DNA of 64,000 nucleotides from Litoreibacter meonggei (lineage in GTDB: Bacteria > Pseudomonadota > Alphaproteobacteria > Rhodobacterales > Rhodobacteraceae). The stretch covers positions 1 through 64,000 of the forward strand of contig NZ_RCCE01000005.1 in the NCBI RefSeq assembly GCF_003663885.1, given 5' to 3'. The notes beneath the pieces are model-generated. The model saw nothing but the letters and a program-made list of their open reading frames with translations. It was not told the DNA's origin and ran no database searches. Both the position numbers and the translations under genes were made by a program. Shown one piece after another: positions 8,921 to 18,712 of this stretch; positions within the stretch are counted from its first letter, which is position 1; each line of letters begins with the position of its first letter.

Positions 8921-8922
8921 CG

Positions 8923-9855
8923 TCAATATCCAGCCGCGCGGTCCACAACGTGCAGCAAAGGTTCCTCGCCTTCACCACGCCGAATGTTTTCCGCAATAAC
9001 TTCCGAGGCCGTCGTGGCCTTCGTCTCCGCCGCGATATGCGGCGTCACGGTCACCTTAGGATGCGCCCAGAACGGATGCTCGTTGGGCAAAGGCTCCACA
9101 CGAAACACGTCCAAAGTCGCATGCGCCAACTGCCCGCTATCCAGCGCTGCAATCAGCGCGTCGTCGTCAATCAAAGGCCCCCGCCCGGGATTCACGATGA
9201 AACTGCCTCGCCGCATCAACCCGATGCTTCGCGCATTCAATACGTTCTCGGTCGCTGGGGTGTCAGGCAACAACAAGGCCACCATATCCGCATCGGACAA
9301 CGCGTCATCCAACCCGTCTGCTCCGTGGTGACAGGTCACCCCCTCAACATCCTTGGGGCTTCGCGCCCAGCCATGCACCTCGAAATTCAACCGAGCCAAG
9401 GCCTGCGCACAAGCGGCCCCCAGCGCGCCCAGCCCCAGCACACAAACCTTGCGATCCCGCGCCAAAGGCGCAGCAGTTCCAGCGCGCCAAACACCGTCCT
9501 GCCCCGACAAAAACTTGTCCATCCCAAGGTGATACCTCAGCACATGGCCGGTGACCCATTCTACCATGCTTTCCGTCAGGCCATGATCCACCATCCGGCA
9601 CAGCGGCACCTTTAACGTCGGGTTGTCCACCATGGTCTCAACACCCGCCCAAAGGCTCAATACGGCCTTCAACTTCGTGAACGGCGTAAAATCAGTCACC
9701 GGTCCGTTGGGCGCATAAACGATGTAGTCCACATCCGCAGGGTCGGACTCCGTGCCCAGCTGCGCATCAATGCCCGCCTTGGCGAACGCGGCACGCAGCG
9801 GTGCTTCGTATTCAGCCCAGCTTTTTGGCTGTGCGGAGAACAGTACTTTGATCAT
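8923..9855 (-). CDS. ghrA: glyoxylate/hydroxypyruvate reductase A
   Basis: This 310-aa D-2-hydroxyacid dehydrogenase reduces glyoxylate to glycolate and hydroxypyruvate to glycerate with NAD(P)H. The Rossmann motif GLGALGAA is in the middle, followed by NPGRGPLIDDDAL. The catalytic His/Glu region is present as DVFRVEPLPNEHPFW and VTPHIAAET. Only 6 nt separate it from rodA, so it is probably the last gene of the rod-shape operon. The direct link between the two functions is not evident. Confidence 0.88.
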   Translation of the reverse strand: MIKVLFSAQPKSWAEYEAPLRAAFAKAGIDAQLGTESDPADVDYIVYAPNGPVTDFTPFTKLKAVLSLWAGVETMVDNPTLKVPLCRMVDHGLTESMVEWVTGHVLRYHLGMDKFLSGQDGVWRAGTAAPLARDRKVCVLGLGALGAACAQALARLNFEVHGWARSPKDVEGVTCHHGADGLDDALSDADMVALLLPDTPATENVLNARSIGLMRRGSFIVNPGRGPLIDDDALIAALDSGQLAHATLDVFRVEPLPNEHPFWAHPKVTVTPHIAAETKATTASEVIAENIRRGEGEEPLLHVVDRAAGY

Positions 9856-9861
9856 CGAAAT

Positions 9862-11001
9862 CTACCTTGGTCTGTGAACATGGGCGCTTTGCATCAGGCC
9901 AAATGCCAGCAACAAAACGATCATCGCGGAGCCACCATAGCTCACCATTGGCAGTGGCACACCCACGACAGGGGCCAGCCCCATGACCATCGACATATTC
10001 ACTGCAAAAAACAAAAAGAACGTCAGCCCGATGCCCATGGTCAGTAAGGACGCAAACCTGTCCTTGTTGTTAAGAGCCGAGATCACACAGAACACCAGCA
10101 CCAGCACATAGAGGCTCAACAACGATATGCCGCCGATGAAGCCGAACTCCTCGGCCAGAGTCGTGAAGATAAAATCGGTATGCTTTTCAGGCAGGAAGTT
10201 CAGGCGCGATTGCGTGCCTTGCATATAGCCCCGCCCCGTCCACCCGCCAGAGCCCAGCGCGATCTTGGATTGGGTGATATGATACCCAGCACCCAGTGGG
10301 TCGGACGCGGGGTCAATGAACGTATCAATCCGTCGGTATTGGTAGTCCTTAATGAGCTGCCATTCCGTCCCGCGGCTTTTGAAAACCGCTCCCACCAATC
10401 CAGCGGCACCGCCGACGACGGCAGCGAAATATGCCCAATGAACCCCTGCAAGAAACATCAGACCGCCACCGCCAAATACCAAAAGCAACGCAGTTCCTAG
10501 GTCCGGCTGGCGTAGTGTCAGAAATACTGGGACCGCGATTATCAGAACAGGAATAAGCACCCAAAACGGGCGCGATATTTTCTTGATATCCACCCAGTCG
10601 TAATAGGCGGCAAGGAACATGATAAGGGTAATCTTGGTCAACTCGGATGGCTGCAAGCGCATGAAGCCAACGTCGATCCAGCGCTGCGCCCCCATGCCGG
10701 TCGACCCGAAAAACTCAACCGCCAAAAGTAACAGCACAGATACCGCGTAGGCGGCACCGGCAATATTTCGCAGAAACCAAACGGGAATCATTGCAACGCT
10801 GATCATCAAGAAAAGACCCAACGCGAAACGCTTCATCTGCGGCTCGGCCCATGGCATCATCGAGCCGCCTGCCACGGAATACAGCATCAGGAAACCCACG
10901 CTTGCGATTGCAGTTAGCAGAACAACCACGGGCCAGTTCAGATACAAAATCTTGGACAGCCCACTTGGAACTGATTTTACGTTGTATTCAAGATAACTCA
11001 T
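9862..11001 (-). CDS. rodA: rod shape-determining peptidoglycan glycosyltransferase RodA
   Basis: This 379-aa SEDS-family polymerase extends lateral-wall glycan strands with PBP2 in the elongasome. About ten hydrophobic segments are visible, with the conserved ITQSKIALGSGGWTGRGYMQ loop, the LPEKHTDFIF motif, and MVSYGGSAM near the C-terminus. Upstream ATG-like starts inside mrdA are in frame, but the ATG at 11001 overlaps the PBP2 stop as ATGA and gives the normal length. Confidence 0.95.
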   Translation of the reverse strand: MSYLEYNVKSVPSGLSKILYLNWPVVVLLTAIASVGFLMLYSVAGGSMMPWAEPQMKRFALGLFLMISVAMIPVWFLRNIAGAAYAVSVLLLLAVEFFGSTGMGAQRWIDVGFMRLQPSELTKITLIMFLAAYYDWVDIKKISRPFWVLIPVLIIAVPVFLTLRQPDLGTALLLVFGGGGLMFLAGVHWAYFAAVVGGAAGLVGAVFKSRGTEWQLIKDYQYRRIDTFIDPASDPLGAGYHITQSKIALGSGGWTGRGYMQGTQSRLNFLPEKHTDFIFTTLAEEFGFIGGISLLSLYVLVLVFCVISALNNKDRFASLLTMGIGLTFFLFFAVNMSMVMGLAPVVGVPLPMVSYGGSAMIVLLLAFGLMQSAHVHRPR

Positions 11002-12941
11002 GCTTGAGAGTCCGGTGCCTGTGGCTCGTAGGGGTTCCAAATCCGCAGCTTTTTCAAAGCCGAGCTGACGCGCCCGCGCTGCGCACTTGGATACGCAGAC
11101 AATGGTGGCATGCCGCCTGTTTGCGCAGCCAGCATTACATCGCGCGCAATCGGAGCCGCGGATGTCGAACCGCCGCCGCCATGTTCAACGACAACCGACA
11201 CCGCATATTTAGGTGCGTCAGCTGGCGCGAAACCAACATACAAGGCGTGGTCGCGCCGCTCCCATGGCAGGTCGGCGTTGCGGAAAACGCCGCGTGCCCG
11301 TTCCGCCTTGGTAATGTTGCGCACCTGACTGGTGCCGGTTTTGCCGGCCATACGCAGAGACTTTTCCGCAATGCGAGTGCCGTAACCAGTTCCGCCGCTC
11401 TCGTTTGCCACTGCAAACATGCCGCCTTGCACATGAGCCATCATTGCGTCGCTCAAACCCAAAGATTCACCCGCGCCCGACGCGGTCTCGACCCCGTCGA
11501 TAGATTTCACCAATCTCGGAGAGACCGCACGGTTGGTCGCCAATCGCGCCGCCATCACTGCAAGCTGCAAGGGTGATGCCAGCACAAAACCTTGGCCAAT
11601 CGCCGCATTAAGGCTATCGCCGATGACCCAATCGTTATCGCGGTTTTCCCTTTTCCAAGCCTTAGTTGGCATCAAGCCAGACGCAACGGCTGACATCGGA
11701 ACGTCATGCCGTTCCCCCAATCCCAGCCGACGTGCCATCGCGGAGATCTTCTCGATCCCAACCCGCTGCGCCAAATCGTAATAGTACACGTCGCAAGACT
11801 GCTTCAGCGAGTTGCGTAGGTTAATGTGCCCATGTCCACCGCGCTTCCAACAGTGAAAGCGACGGTTAGCGACCTCGGCATAGCCACCGCACCAGATCGT
11901 CTCTTCGGGGTCAATTTCGTCCGCTTCCAAGGCCGCCAGCGCCGTGACCATCTTGAAAGTAGAACCGGGCGGGTACGTCCCCTGAACAGCCTTGTTGGCC
12001 AGTGGGCGATACTTGTTGTTGGTCAACTCACCGTAATCTTTCACTGAGATGCCACGCACAAAAAGGTTCGGATCAAAGGCAGGTGCAGAGCCAATCGCCA
12101 CCAGATCGCCGGTTTCGACTTCAATCACCACCGCAGCGGCGCTTTCGCCTTCAAGCCGCGCTTGCACAAAATTCTGCAACTCGGCGTTGATCGTCAACTG
12201 GACATTCGCGCCCTTCTGGCTTTCGTCACGCCCCAACTCGCGCATCACACGACCGATAGCATTCACTTCAACCCGCTTGGTGCCCGCCTTGCCGCGCAGG
12301 TTATGCTCCAGCTTGTTCTCGGAGCCCGTCTTGCCGATCTGGAATTTCGGGATTTGCAGCAGCGGGTCCTTGTCTTCGATACGGCTAAGATCATAGTCGC
12401 TCACCGGTCCCACATAGCCGACGATATGAGCGAAATCGGCACCACGCGGGTAAATGCGACTCAACCCGACATCCGGCGTTATCCCCGGCAAAGCAGGCGC
12501 GTTCACTGCCACTTGGCTCAGGTCTTCCCATGACAGCCGGTCTGCAATGGTCACCGGAACCAGACGCGAACGCTTCCGCAATTCCTCGCGGGCGCGCTCC
12601 ATGTCCTCGTTGGTCATTGGGATAAGGTGGGCGAGATCGCGCAGAACCTGCTCGGGATCGTCCACCTCGTCGCGCACCATGGTCACACGGTAGTTCTGCT
12701 CATTACCGGCAAGAAGTAACCCGTTGCGGTCAAATATTTGCCCGCGCGCAGGCGGCAGCAGGCGAATGCTGATCCGGTTTTCTTCGGCCAACAGTCTGAA
12801 CTGGTCGGCCTGCTCCACTTGAAGGTGACGCATCCGCAACCCAAGAACGCCAGCAAACGCCAACATCCCGCCGCCCATGACCAAGCCACGACGGCTGAGA
12901 ATTGCGGCGCTTTCCTCGGTGTCTTTTGGGGAACGTCTCAT
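10998..12941 (-). CDS. mrdA: penicillin-binding protein 2 (elongation-specific transpeptidase)
   Basis: The 647-aa class B PBP has a short cytoplasmic tail, one membrane anchor (about 18-37), a pedestal domain and a C-terminal transpeptidase. The active-site Ser327 lies in PPGSTFK, close to Ser330 of E. coli PBP2; SCD is the SxN-type motif and GKTGTSQ the KTG motif. It cross-links peptidoglycan during elongation with RodA and MreC. It overlaps mreD by 4 nt upstream and rodA by 4 nt downstream, so the three are translationally coupled. Confidence 0.95.
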   Translation of the reverse strand: MRRSPKDTEESAAILSRRGLVMGGGMLAFAGVLGLRMRHLQVEQADQFRLLAEENRISIRLLPPARGQIFDRNGLLLAGNEQNYRVTMVRDEVDDPEQVLRDLAHLIPMTNEDMERAREELRKRSRLVPVTIADRLSWEDLSQVAVNAPALPGITPDVGLSRIYPRGADFAHIVGYVGPVSDYDLSRIEDKDPLLQIPKFQIGKTGSENKLEHNLRGKAGTKRVEVNAIGRVMRELGRDESQKGANVQLTINAELQNFVQARLEGESAAAVVIEVETGDLVAIGSAPAFDPNLFVRGISVKDYGELTNNKYRPLANKAVQGTYPPGSTFKMVTALAALEADEIDPEETIWCGGYAEVANRRFHCWKRGGHGHINLRNSLKQSCDVYYYDLAQRVGIEKISAMARRLGLGERHDVPMSAVASGLMPTKAWKRENRDNDWVIGDSLNAAIGQGFVLASPLQLAVMAARLATNRAVSPRLVKSIDGVETASGAGESLGLSDAMMAHVQGGMFAVANESGGTGYGTRIAEKSLRMAGKTGTSQVRNITKAERARGVFRNADLPWERRDHALYVGFAPADAPKYAVSVVVEHGGGGSTSAAPIARDVMLAAQTGGMPPLSAYPSAQRGRVSSALKKLRIWNPYEPQAPDSQA

Positions 12942-13537
12942 CCGATAACCCCGTCGCTGTCCAACTCACGGACCCCTGCCCGCTTCACTCTTAGTATAAA
13001 GTGGGTCACCGCAATCACAAAGGGGTAGGCAATCGCCGTCGTCAAAATGTGAAGCAAGGTCACGCCGAAACCGGGATGCGGCACGGCAAAGATCAGATGA
13101 AGCACTCCGTTCACAGTCACGGCTGCGGTAAACGCGCCAATCACAAGTGCAACTTCCAAGGGCAACGACACCTCGTTGCTCGCGTTGGTTTGGCGACGCA
13201 GGAACTCGTAGGCGATTAACGATACTGCAGGCCATAGGCCCAACGGCCGCAGATATAATACATCCGCCAGAAGATGAACAAACACGATCAAAACGACCGG
13301 CGCCCAGCGCGGGCGGCGCATCAAAAAGGCGGCAGTCAGGCAAAACAACCAATCCGGCCCGGGCAGGCTGAAATACCGGCTTCCCTCTTGTATCAACTCA
13401 CCGCTTACAGGGTCGATCAATTGCACAACCGCCGGGGCCGTATTTAACGGCAAGAGTTGCCCGAAAATGATCACGCCGCAAACAAACAAGAACAGCGTAC
13501 GATACTGGAAGCGGCGCCATGTAATAGGATCAACCAT
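12938..13537 (-). CDS. mreD: rod shape-determining protein MreD
   Basis: This 199-aa small inner-membrane protein has five to six hydrophobic segments and the usual MreD features, with an RRPRW motif after the second segment and a polar C-terminus. It sits between mreC and mrdA and overlaps both (8 nt and 4 nt). Sequence conservation in MreD is low, so the call rests on hydrophobic pattern, length and position. Confidence 0.9.
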   Translation of the reverse strand: MVDPITWRRFQYRTLFLFVCGVIIFGQLLPLNTAPAVVQLIDPVSGELIQEGSRYFSLPGPDWLFCLTAAFLMRRPRWAPVVLIVFVHLLADVLYLRPLGLWPAVSLIAYEFLRRQTNASNEVSLPLEVALVIGAFTAAVTVNGVLHLIFAVPHPGFGVTLLHILTTAIAYPFVIAVTHFILRVKRAGVRELDSDGVIG

Positions 13538-14435
13538 CTGTCCCCTCCGTGGTTGGCTCCGCCTCGCTCAGCACTTCGTCTTCGGCGATCAGACCACCCA
13601 CAGTTTCAATCGCCGTCGAATGCGGCGTGCGCAGCACTCGGAGGAATTCCAATCGGCCATAGTCGGCGGCCAGCTTGACCCGCAGGCGGCGGTCAGGGCC
13701 AAGCGCAATTTGCCCGACAAGTACGTCCGCCGGGAACACCTTCCCGTCGCCAGAGGTTACAACCCGATCCCCCGGGCGCACATCTTCGACATTCTCGACA
13801 ATATCCACCGGCGGGGCGAGCGTGTTGTCCCCCACCAAAAGCGCCTTCTGCCCAGAGGGTTGAATGGTCACAGGCACACGACTGTTGGTATCGGTCAGCA
13901 GGATCACGCGGCTTGTCTTTTCACCGACACCAGCAATGCGCCCCACAAGCCCCAACCCGTCCATCGTCGCCCAGCCATCCTGAATCCCGTCGCGCGCCCC
14001 CACATTCAGCAAAACGGATCGCCGGAACGGCGAGCCATTATCCGTCAGCACCACCCCAGTCACAAAGGTCAGCTGTGCGTTCAGGCGCACCTTGTTCAAA
14101 TCCAGTAGCCGCGCGTTTTCCTGCTCCAGCTGAATTGCCGCCTCGCGCCACGATTTCATGCTTTGCAACTCGCGCCGAAGCTCTTGATTCTGCTCGTAGA
14201 TGCGGGCGTAGGATTGGAAGTCATCAAACATGCGACTTACCCGCGTCACAGGCACCAAGGCCCAATCAAACGACGGCACCACCTTGTCGACTATGGCCGA
14301 GCGGAACCGCTCCATCCGCGGGTTATCTATTCGCCACAGCCCGAAGATCGCCAGCAAGACAACAACCAAGACCCCGATCAGCACACGTCTGACGGGGCGG
14401 GCATATTCCTCTTGTCCGCGTCGGTCGATCGCCAT
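13530..14435 (-). CDS. mreC: rod shape-determining protein MreC
   Basis: The 301-aa protein is a periplasmic scaffold of the elongasome. A single membrane helix (about 18-36) follows a basic N-terminus, then a coiled coil (EQNQELRRELQSMKSWREAA) and the beta-rich MreC domain with VLLNVGARDGI and GLVGRI, typical of the family. ATG 14435 gives the N-terminus usual in relatives; a GTG at 14468 in the same frame would add eleven residues. An acidic tail of about 25 residues follows the domain. Confidence 0.92.
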   Translation of the reverse strand: MAIDRRGQEEYARPVRRVLIGVLVVVLLAIFGLWRIDNPRMERFRSAIVDKVVPSFDWALVPVTRVSRMFDDFQSYARIYEQNQELRRELQSMKSWREAAIQLEQENARLLDLNKVRLNAQLTFVTGVVLTDNGSPFRRSVLLNVGARDGIQDGWATMDGLGLVGRIAGVGEKTSRVILLTDTNSRVPVTIQPSGQKALLVGDNTLAPPVDIVENVEDVRPGDRVVTSGDGKVFPADVLVGQIALGPDRRLRVKLAADYGRLEFLRVLRTPHSTAIETVGGLIAEDEVLSEAEPTTEGTDG

Positions 14436-14482
14436 GGGTTTGGTCCAAACTGCGGGATTGGCCGCCACGCGGCCAGATAGGG

Positions 14483-15562
<1,080 letters not shown>

Positions 15563-15678
15563 TCAGCGGTCCGCAGGGAAGATTGGCGACTTATAGGCGG
15601 GCCGCGCGCCGGTTGAAAGCCATCTGCAGGGTCATATCAGCACTATTCCGCCTCTCTATAGCACGTTAGAAGCGCGGC

Positions 15679-16455
15679 ATGCTGTCCTACCAACACATCT
15701 ATCACGCGGGAAATCCCGCCGACGTCCACAAACACGCGCTGCTTTGCGCGATACTGTCTTACATGACGCGCAAGGACAAACCGCTCAGCTATCTCGAATC
15801 CCATGCGGGACGCGCGCTCTATGACCTGTCCTCTGCCGAAGCCTTGAAAACTGGTGAAGCAGCGGCCGGGATAGCAGCTCTGACGGGCAAAATCTCACCC
15901 GACCATCCCTACATCAAAGCGCTCGAGGAACTACGCGAGCAACACGGGGATACCGCCTACGCTGGCTCTCCAATGCTGGCCGCTTTGTCCCTACGCCCGA
16001 CCGACAAACTGCATCTGGCCGAACTGCATCCGCAAGAATATCAGGCCCTGCGCGACGCCATGCGCCCCCATAATGCCAAATGCTACAAGCAAGACGGCTT
16101 CGAGATGATCCAAGCCGTCTGTCCGCCAGAGCCACGTCGCGGGCTGTTGCTCATCGACCCTAGCTATGAGGTGAAATCAGACTACGACCTCATCCCGAGC
16201 CAAGTCGCCAAACTGCATCGCAAATGGAATGTCGGGGTGATCGCGCTCTGGTACCCAATTCTGACGTCAGGCGCGCACAGCATAATGATCCAAGCCCTAA
16301 AGTCTCAAAATCTGCCCGATGTGCTACATCACGAAGTCGCCTTCCCTCCCGTGCGCGACGGCCACCGGATGATAGGCTCGGGCATGTTCATCGTGAACGC
16401 ACCATACGGATTGGCCGATGAGGCCGAAACCCTAAGCCAACTCTTCGAAAGCTGA
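15679..16455 (+). CDS. rlmJ: 23S rRNA (adenine(2030)-N(6))-methyltransferase RlmJ
   Basis: The 258-aa protein methylates A2030 of 23S rRNA. It opens with LSYQHIYHAGNPADVHKH, the family signature, followed by SYLESHAGRALYDL (SAM-binding region). The catalytic NPPY-like motif is DPSYE at 160-164, close to position 164 in E. coli RlmJ. It is divergent from mreB and monocistronic. Confidence 0.94.
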   Translation: MLSYQHIYHAGNPADVHKHALLCAILSYMTRKDKPLSYLESHAGRALYDLSSAEALKTGEAAAGIAALTGKISPDHPYIKALEELREQHGDTAYAGSPMLAALSLRPTDKLHLAELHPQEYQALRDAMRPHNAKCYKQDGFEMIQAVCPPEPRRGLLLIDPSYEVKSDYDLIPSQVAKLHRKWNVGVIALWYPILTSGAHSIMIQALKSQNLPDVLHHEVAFPPVRDGHRMIGSGMFIVNAPYGLADEAETLSQLFES

Positions 16456-16457
16456 AG

Positions 16458-16490
16458 TTTCATCTTGGCAAAAATATTCTCGCCGAAGGC
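16458..16490. repeat. dispersed intergenic motif, copy 1
   Basis: TTTCATCTTGGC, then AAAAATATTC, ending in a small GCC-GAA-GGC hairpin, just after the rlmJ stop. A second copy lies at 38223-38256. I associate this type of element with gene ends in Rhodobacterales, from memory only. Confidence 0.5.
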
Positions 16491-16550
16491 AAGCAGACAG
16501 GCACCGCATCGGTAACGTCACACCCCGAGGGCTTACGCCCGCCACGCGCT

Positions 16551-16582
16551 CCAAAAATGAAGCGCGCCGCAGGCGCTCATTG
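16551..16582 (-). terminator. intrinsic terminator of leuA
   Basis: On the reverse strand, 9 nt after the leuA stop, AATGA and GCGCC pair with GGCGC and TCATT (one small bulge) around the loop TGC, and are followed by a run of five T. This fits a Rho-independent terminator of the leu operon. Confidence 0.65.
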
Positions 16583-16590
16583 AGATCAAG

Positions 16591-18147
16591 TTAGCTTACG
16601 TCTTTGTAGGACACTTCAGCCAGGTCACCGCCGGACTTTTCGCGTCGCACCACAAGCCGGTTCAACGCATCCACATAGGCCTTCACCGACGCAACGACCG
16701 TATCCACATCAGCTGATTGACCCGTTGCGATTTTGCCATCTTCTTCCAGCCGCACCGACACCGTCGCTTGCGCATCAGTGCCCTCGGTCACCGCCGCCAC
16801 TTGGTAGACCTGCAAGCGTGCTTTGTGGGGAAACAACTCCTTCACCGCATTGAAGGCCGCGTCCACAGGCCCATCTCCGGTCGCGGTCACCGACGATGCT
16901 TCGCCGCCGATCTCCAGCGTCATTTCGGCGGATTTCTCCAGCCCCATGCCACAAGAGACCTTCAACGCCGTCAGCTTGATATGATCCGCTTCCGCATCGC
17001 CAGTTTGCATCAGCGCAATCAGATCGTCGTCATAGACCTCTTTCTTTTGGTCGGCCAATTCCTTGAACCGCACGAAGACGTCCTTCAACTGGTTGTCGCC
17101 AAGCTCGAACCCCAGATCCGACAGTTTGGAGCGCAGCGCTGCTCGCCCCGAATGCTTGCCCATGACAATGTTCGTCTCGGTCAAGCCCACATCTTCAGGG
17201 CGCATGATCTCGAACGTCTCGGCATTTTTCAGCATACCGTCTTGGTGAATACCGGACTCATGCGCAAAGGCGTTCTTGCCGACGATGGCCTTGTTGAACT
17301 GCACCGCAAAGCCCGACACGGACGCCACCCGGCGCGAAATGTTCATCAGCTTGGTGCTGTCGATGCCCGTCTGGTACGGCATAATGTCATTGCGCACTTT
17401 CAGCGCCATCACGACCTCTTCCAGCGCAGTATTCCCAGCGCGTTCGCCCAAGCCGTTGATGGTGCATTCAACCTGACGCGCACCGGCTTCGACAGCGGCC
17501 AAAGAGTTGGCCGTCGCCATGCCCAAATCGTTATGACAGTGGGTCGCAAAAATGATCTCGTCCGCCCCCGGCACTCGCTCCAGCAGCATCTGGATCAGCG
17601 CCGCACTTTCACGCGGCGCGGTATAGCCAACAGTGTCTGGAATGTTGATTGTCGTCGCCCCTGCCTTGATCGCGATCTCCACCGTCCGGCACAAGTAATC
17701 CTCTTCCGTGCGCGTGGCATCCATCGGCGACCACTGCACGTTGTCACACAGGTTGCGTGCATGGCTAACGGTCTCGTGGATGCGCTCCGCCATCTCGTCC
17801 ATGTTCAGGTTCGGGATGGCGCGGTGCAGCGGTGAGGTGCCGATAAACGTGTGGATACGCGGCCGCTTTGCGTGTTTCACAGCCTCCCAGCAGCGATCGA
17901 TGTCCTTGAAGTTGGCGCGTGCCAGCCCGCAAATAACCGAATTCTTAGCTTGCTCGGATATCGCCTTCACCGCGGCGAAGTCGCCTTCCGAAGCAATCGG
18001 AAAACCTGCCTCGATAATATCGACACCCATTTCGTCCAGCAGGCCCGCAATCTCCAGCTTCTCGGCATGGCTCATGGTGGCACCGGGCGACTGCTCGCCG
18101 TCGCGCAAGGTGGTGTCGAAGATGAATACTTTGTCTTGTTCGCTCAT
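16591..18147 (-). CDS. leuA: 2-isopropylmalate synthase
   Basis: The first step of leucine synthesis joins acetyl-CoA and 2-oxoisovalerate. The 518-aa protein has the TIM-barrel start FIFDTTLRDGEQSPGAT, metal-binding His in THCHNDLGMA, the NGLGERAGN motif, and the C-terminal LeuA allosteric domain (residues about 390-500) that binds leucine. Length and motifs are those of the bacterial type. A cupin gene lies 12 nt upstream, and a leucine-rich leader peptide precedes that. leuCDB are not in the window. Confidence 0.96.
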   Translation of the reverse strand: MSEQDKVFIFDTTLRDGEQSPGATMSHAEKLEIAGLLDEMGVDIIEAGFPIASEGDFAAVKAISEQAKNSVICGLARANFKDIDRCWEAVKHAKRPRIHTFIGTSPLHRAIPNLNMDEMAERIHETVSHARNLCDNVQWSPMDATRTEEDYLCRTVEIAIKAGATTINIPDTVGYTAPRESAALIQMLLERVPGADEIIFATHCHNDLGMATANSLAAVEAGARQVECTINGLGERAGNTALEEVVMALKVRNDIMPYQTGIDSTKLMNISRRVASVSGFAVQFNKAIVGKNAFAHESGIHQDGMLKNAETFEIMRPEDVGLTETNIVMGKHSGRAALRSKLSDLGFELGDNQLKDVFVRFKELADQKKEVYDDDLIALMQTGDAEADHIKLTALKVSCGMGLEKSAEMTLEIGGEASSVTATGDGPVDAAFNAVKELFPHKARLQVYQVAAVTEGTDAQATVSVRLEEDGKIATGQSADVDTVVASVKAYVDALNRLVVRREKSGGDLAEVSYKDVS

Positions 18148-18159
18148 GATCTCGTTCTC

Positions 18160-18513
18160 TCAAATACGTGGTTTCGCGGCGGCAGTCTCTGCATCGCCAG
18201 TGTTAGGAAGCCCTTGCGGCTCGATCAGCAGCACCTTGGCCTCGGCCTCGGCGCGGGGACGGTGGACAACACCTTTGGGAACAACGCACAGCTCCCCCGG
18301 TCCCATAGTGACACTCTCGCCGCCTTCACGGTCGAGGGTCACCTCGCCCTCCAGCACCAGAAAGAAGTCGTCGCTGTCGTCATGTTTGTGAAACGGGAAC
18401 GCGCCCTGAAATTTAACGACCATAATGTCATTGCCATTATAGTCGGCCACCACCTGCGGGTCCCAATGGGACGAGAACAGGCTCAGCTTTTGTTCAAGAT
18501 TGACCTTCTGCAC
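18160..18513 (-). CDS. cupin-domain protein
   Basis: The 117-aa protein is a single cupin barrel. Motif 1 is PFHKHDDSDDFFLVLEGEVT and motif 2 is PGELCVVPKGVVHRP; His-x-His, Glu and His are all present, so a metal site is likely. A GTG start at 18513 has AAGGAG 8 nt upstream; there is no better ATG. It lies 12 nt from leuA, downstream of the leucine leader. It is not a known leucine-biosynthesis enzyme, and the reaction is unknown. Confidence 0.8.
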   Translation of the reverse strand: MQKVNLEQKLSLFSSHWDPQVVADYNGNDIMVVKFQGAFPFHKHDDSDDFFLVLEGEVTLDREGGESVTMGPGELCVVPKGVVHRPRAEAEAKVLLIEPQGLPNTGDAETAAAKPRI

Positions 18514-18549
18514 GGGGTCACTCCTTAGCTATTCGGTTTTTTGGGAATG

Positions 18550-18597
18550 TCCGGTGCTGGCACTACTGAGCGGCACGCACCGGAAAGGCACGCTCAG
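18550..18597 (-). promoter_or_regulatory. candidate leucine attenuator with two exclusive hairpins
   Basis: On the reverse strand, stem A pairs CTGAGCG (18591-18597, covering the leader stop codon) with CGCTCAG (18566-18572). Stem B pairs TCCGGTGC (18577-18584) with GCACCGGA (18550-18557). The 5' arm of B lies in the loop of A and its 3' arm lies outside, so both cannot form together. This is the logic of an attenuator. No T-run follows stem B, so a classical intrinsic terminator is not shown. Confidence 0.5.
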
Positions 18598-18635
18598 CGC
18601 AGGCTAAGAAGTAGGATATGTGCGTCAATGCTCAT
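18594..18635 (-). CDS. leucine-rich leader peptide (leuA leader)
   Basis: A 13-codon reading frame encodes MSIDAHILLLSLR and then TGA. It has three Leu codons in a row (CTA CTT CTT), with a fourth two codons later. It lies 81 nt upstream of the cupin-leuA operon in the same direction. The last Leu codon lies next to stem A of the switch. A -10-like TATGAT at 18643-18648 would put the transcript start almost at this ATG, so the leader may be leaderless. An ATG four codons upstream (18647) is in frame. I infer that leucine-tRNA supply controls passage through the leader. Confidence 0.6.
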   Translation of the reverse strand: MSIDAHILLLSLR

Positions 18636-18642
18636 GAGACGG

Positions 18643-18648
18643 ATCATA
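18643..18648 (-). promoter_or_regulatory. candidate -10 element of the leu operon
   Basis: TATGAT on the reverse strand matches TATAAT at five of six positions and lies 7 nt before the ATG of the leader peptide. A weak -35 (TTTCCT) is seen 16 nt upstream. The resulting RNA would begin at or next to the AUG. Confidence 0.35.
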
Positions 18649-18712
18649 CGAACCCCGACGAAAAAGGAAAGCCGCAATTTGACTTGCGACGCGGGACCGT
18701 TACCTCTGCCCT

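Noticed and set aside
16717-17835. 372-aa antisense frame in leuA
   Set aside because: A shadow; rich in His, Arg and Gln, as usual for antisense of such genes.
18513-18712. Riboswitch in front of the cupin gene
   Set aside because: No match to riboswitch cores I know; the leucine-rich frame explains the leader better.
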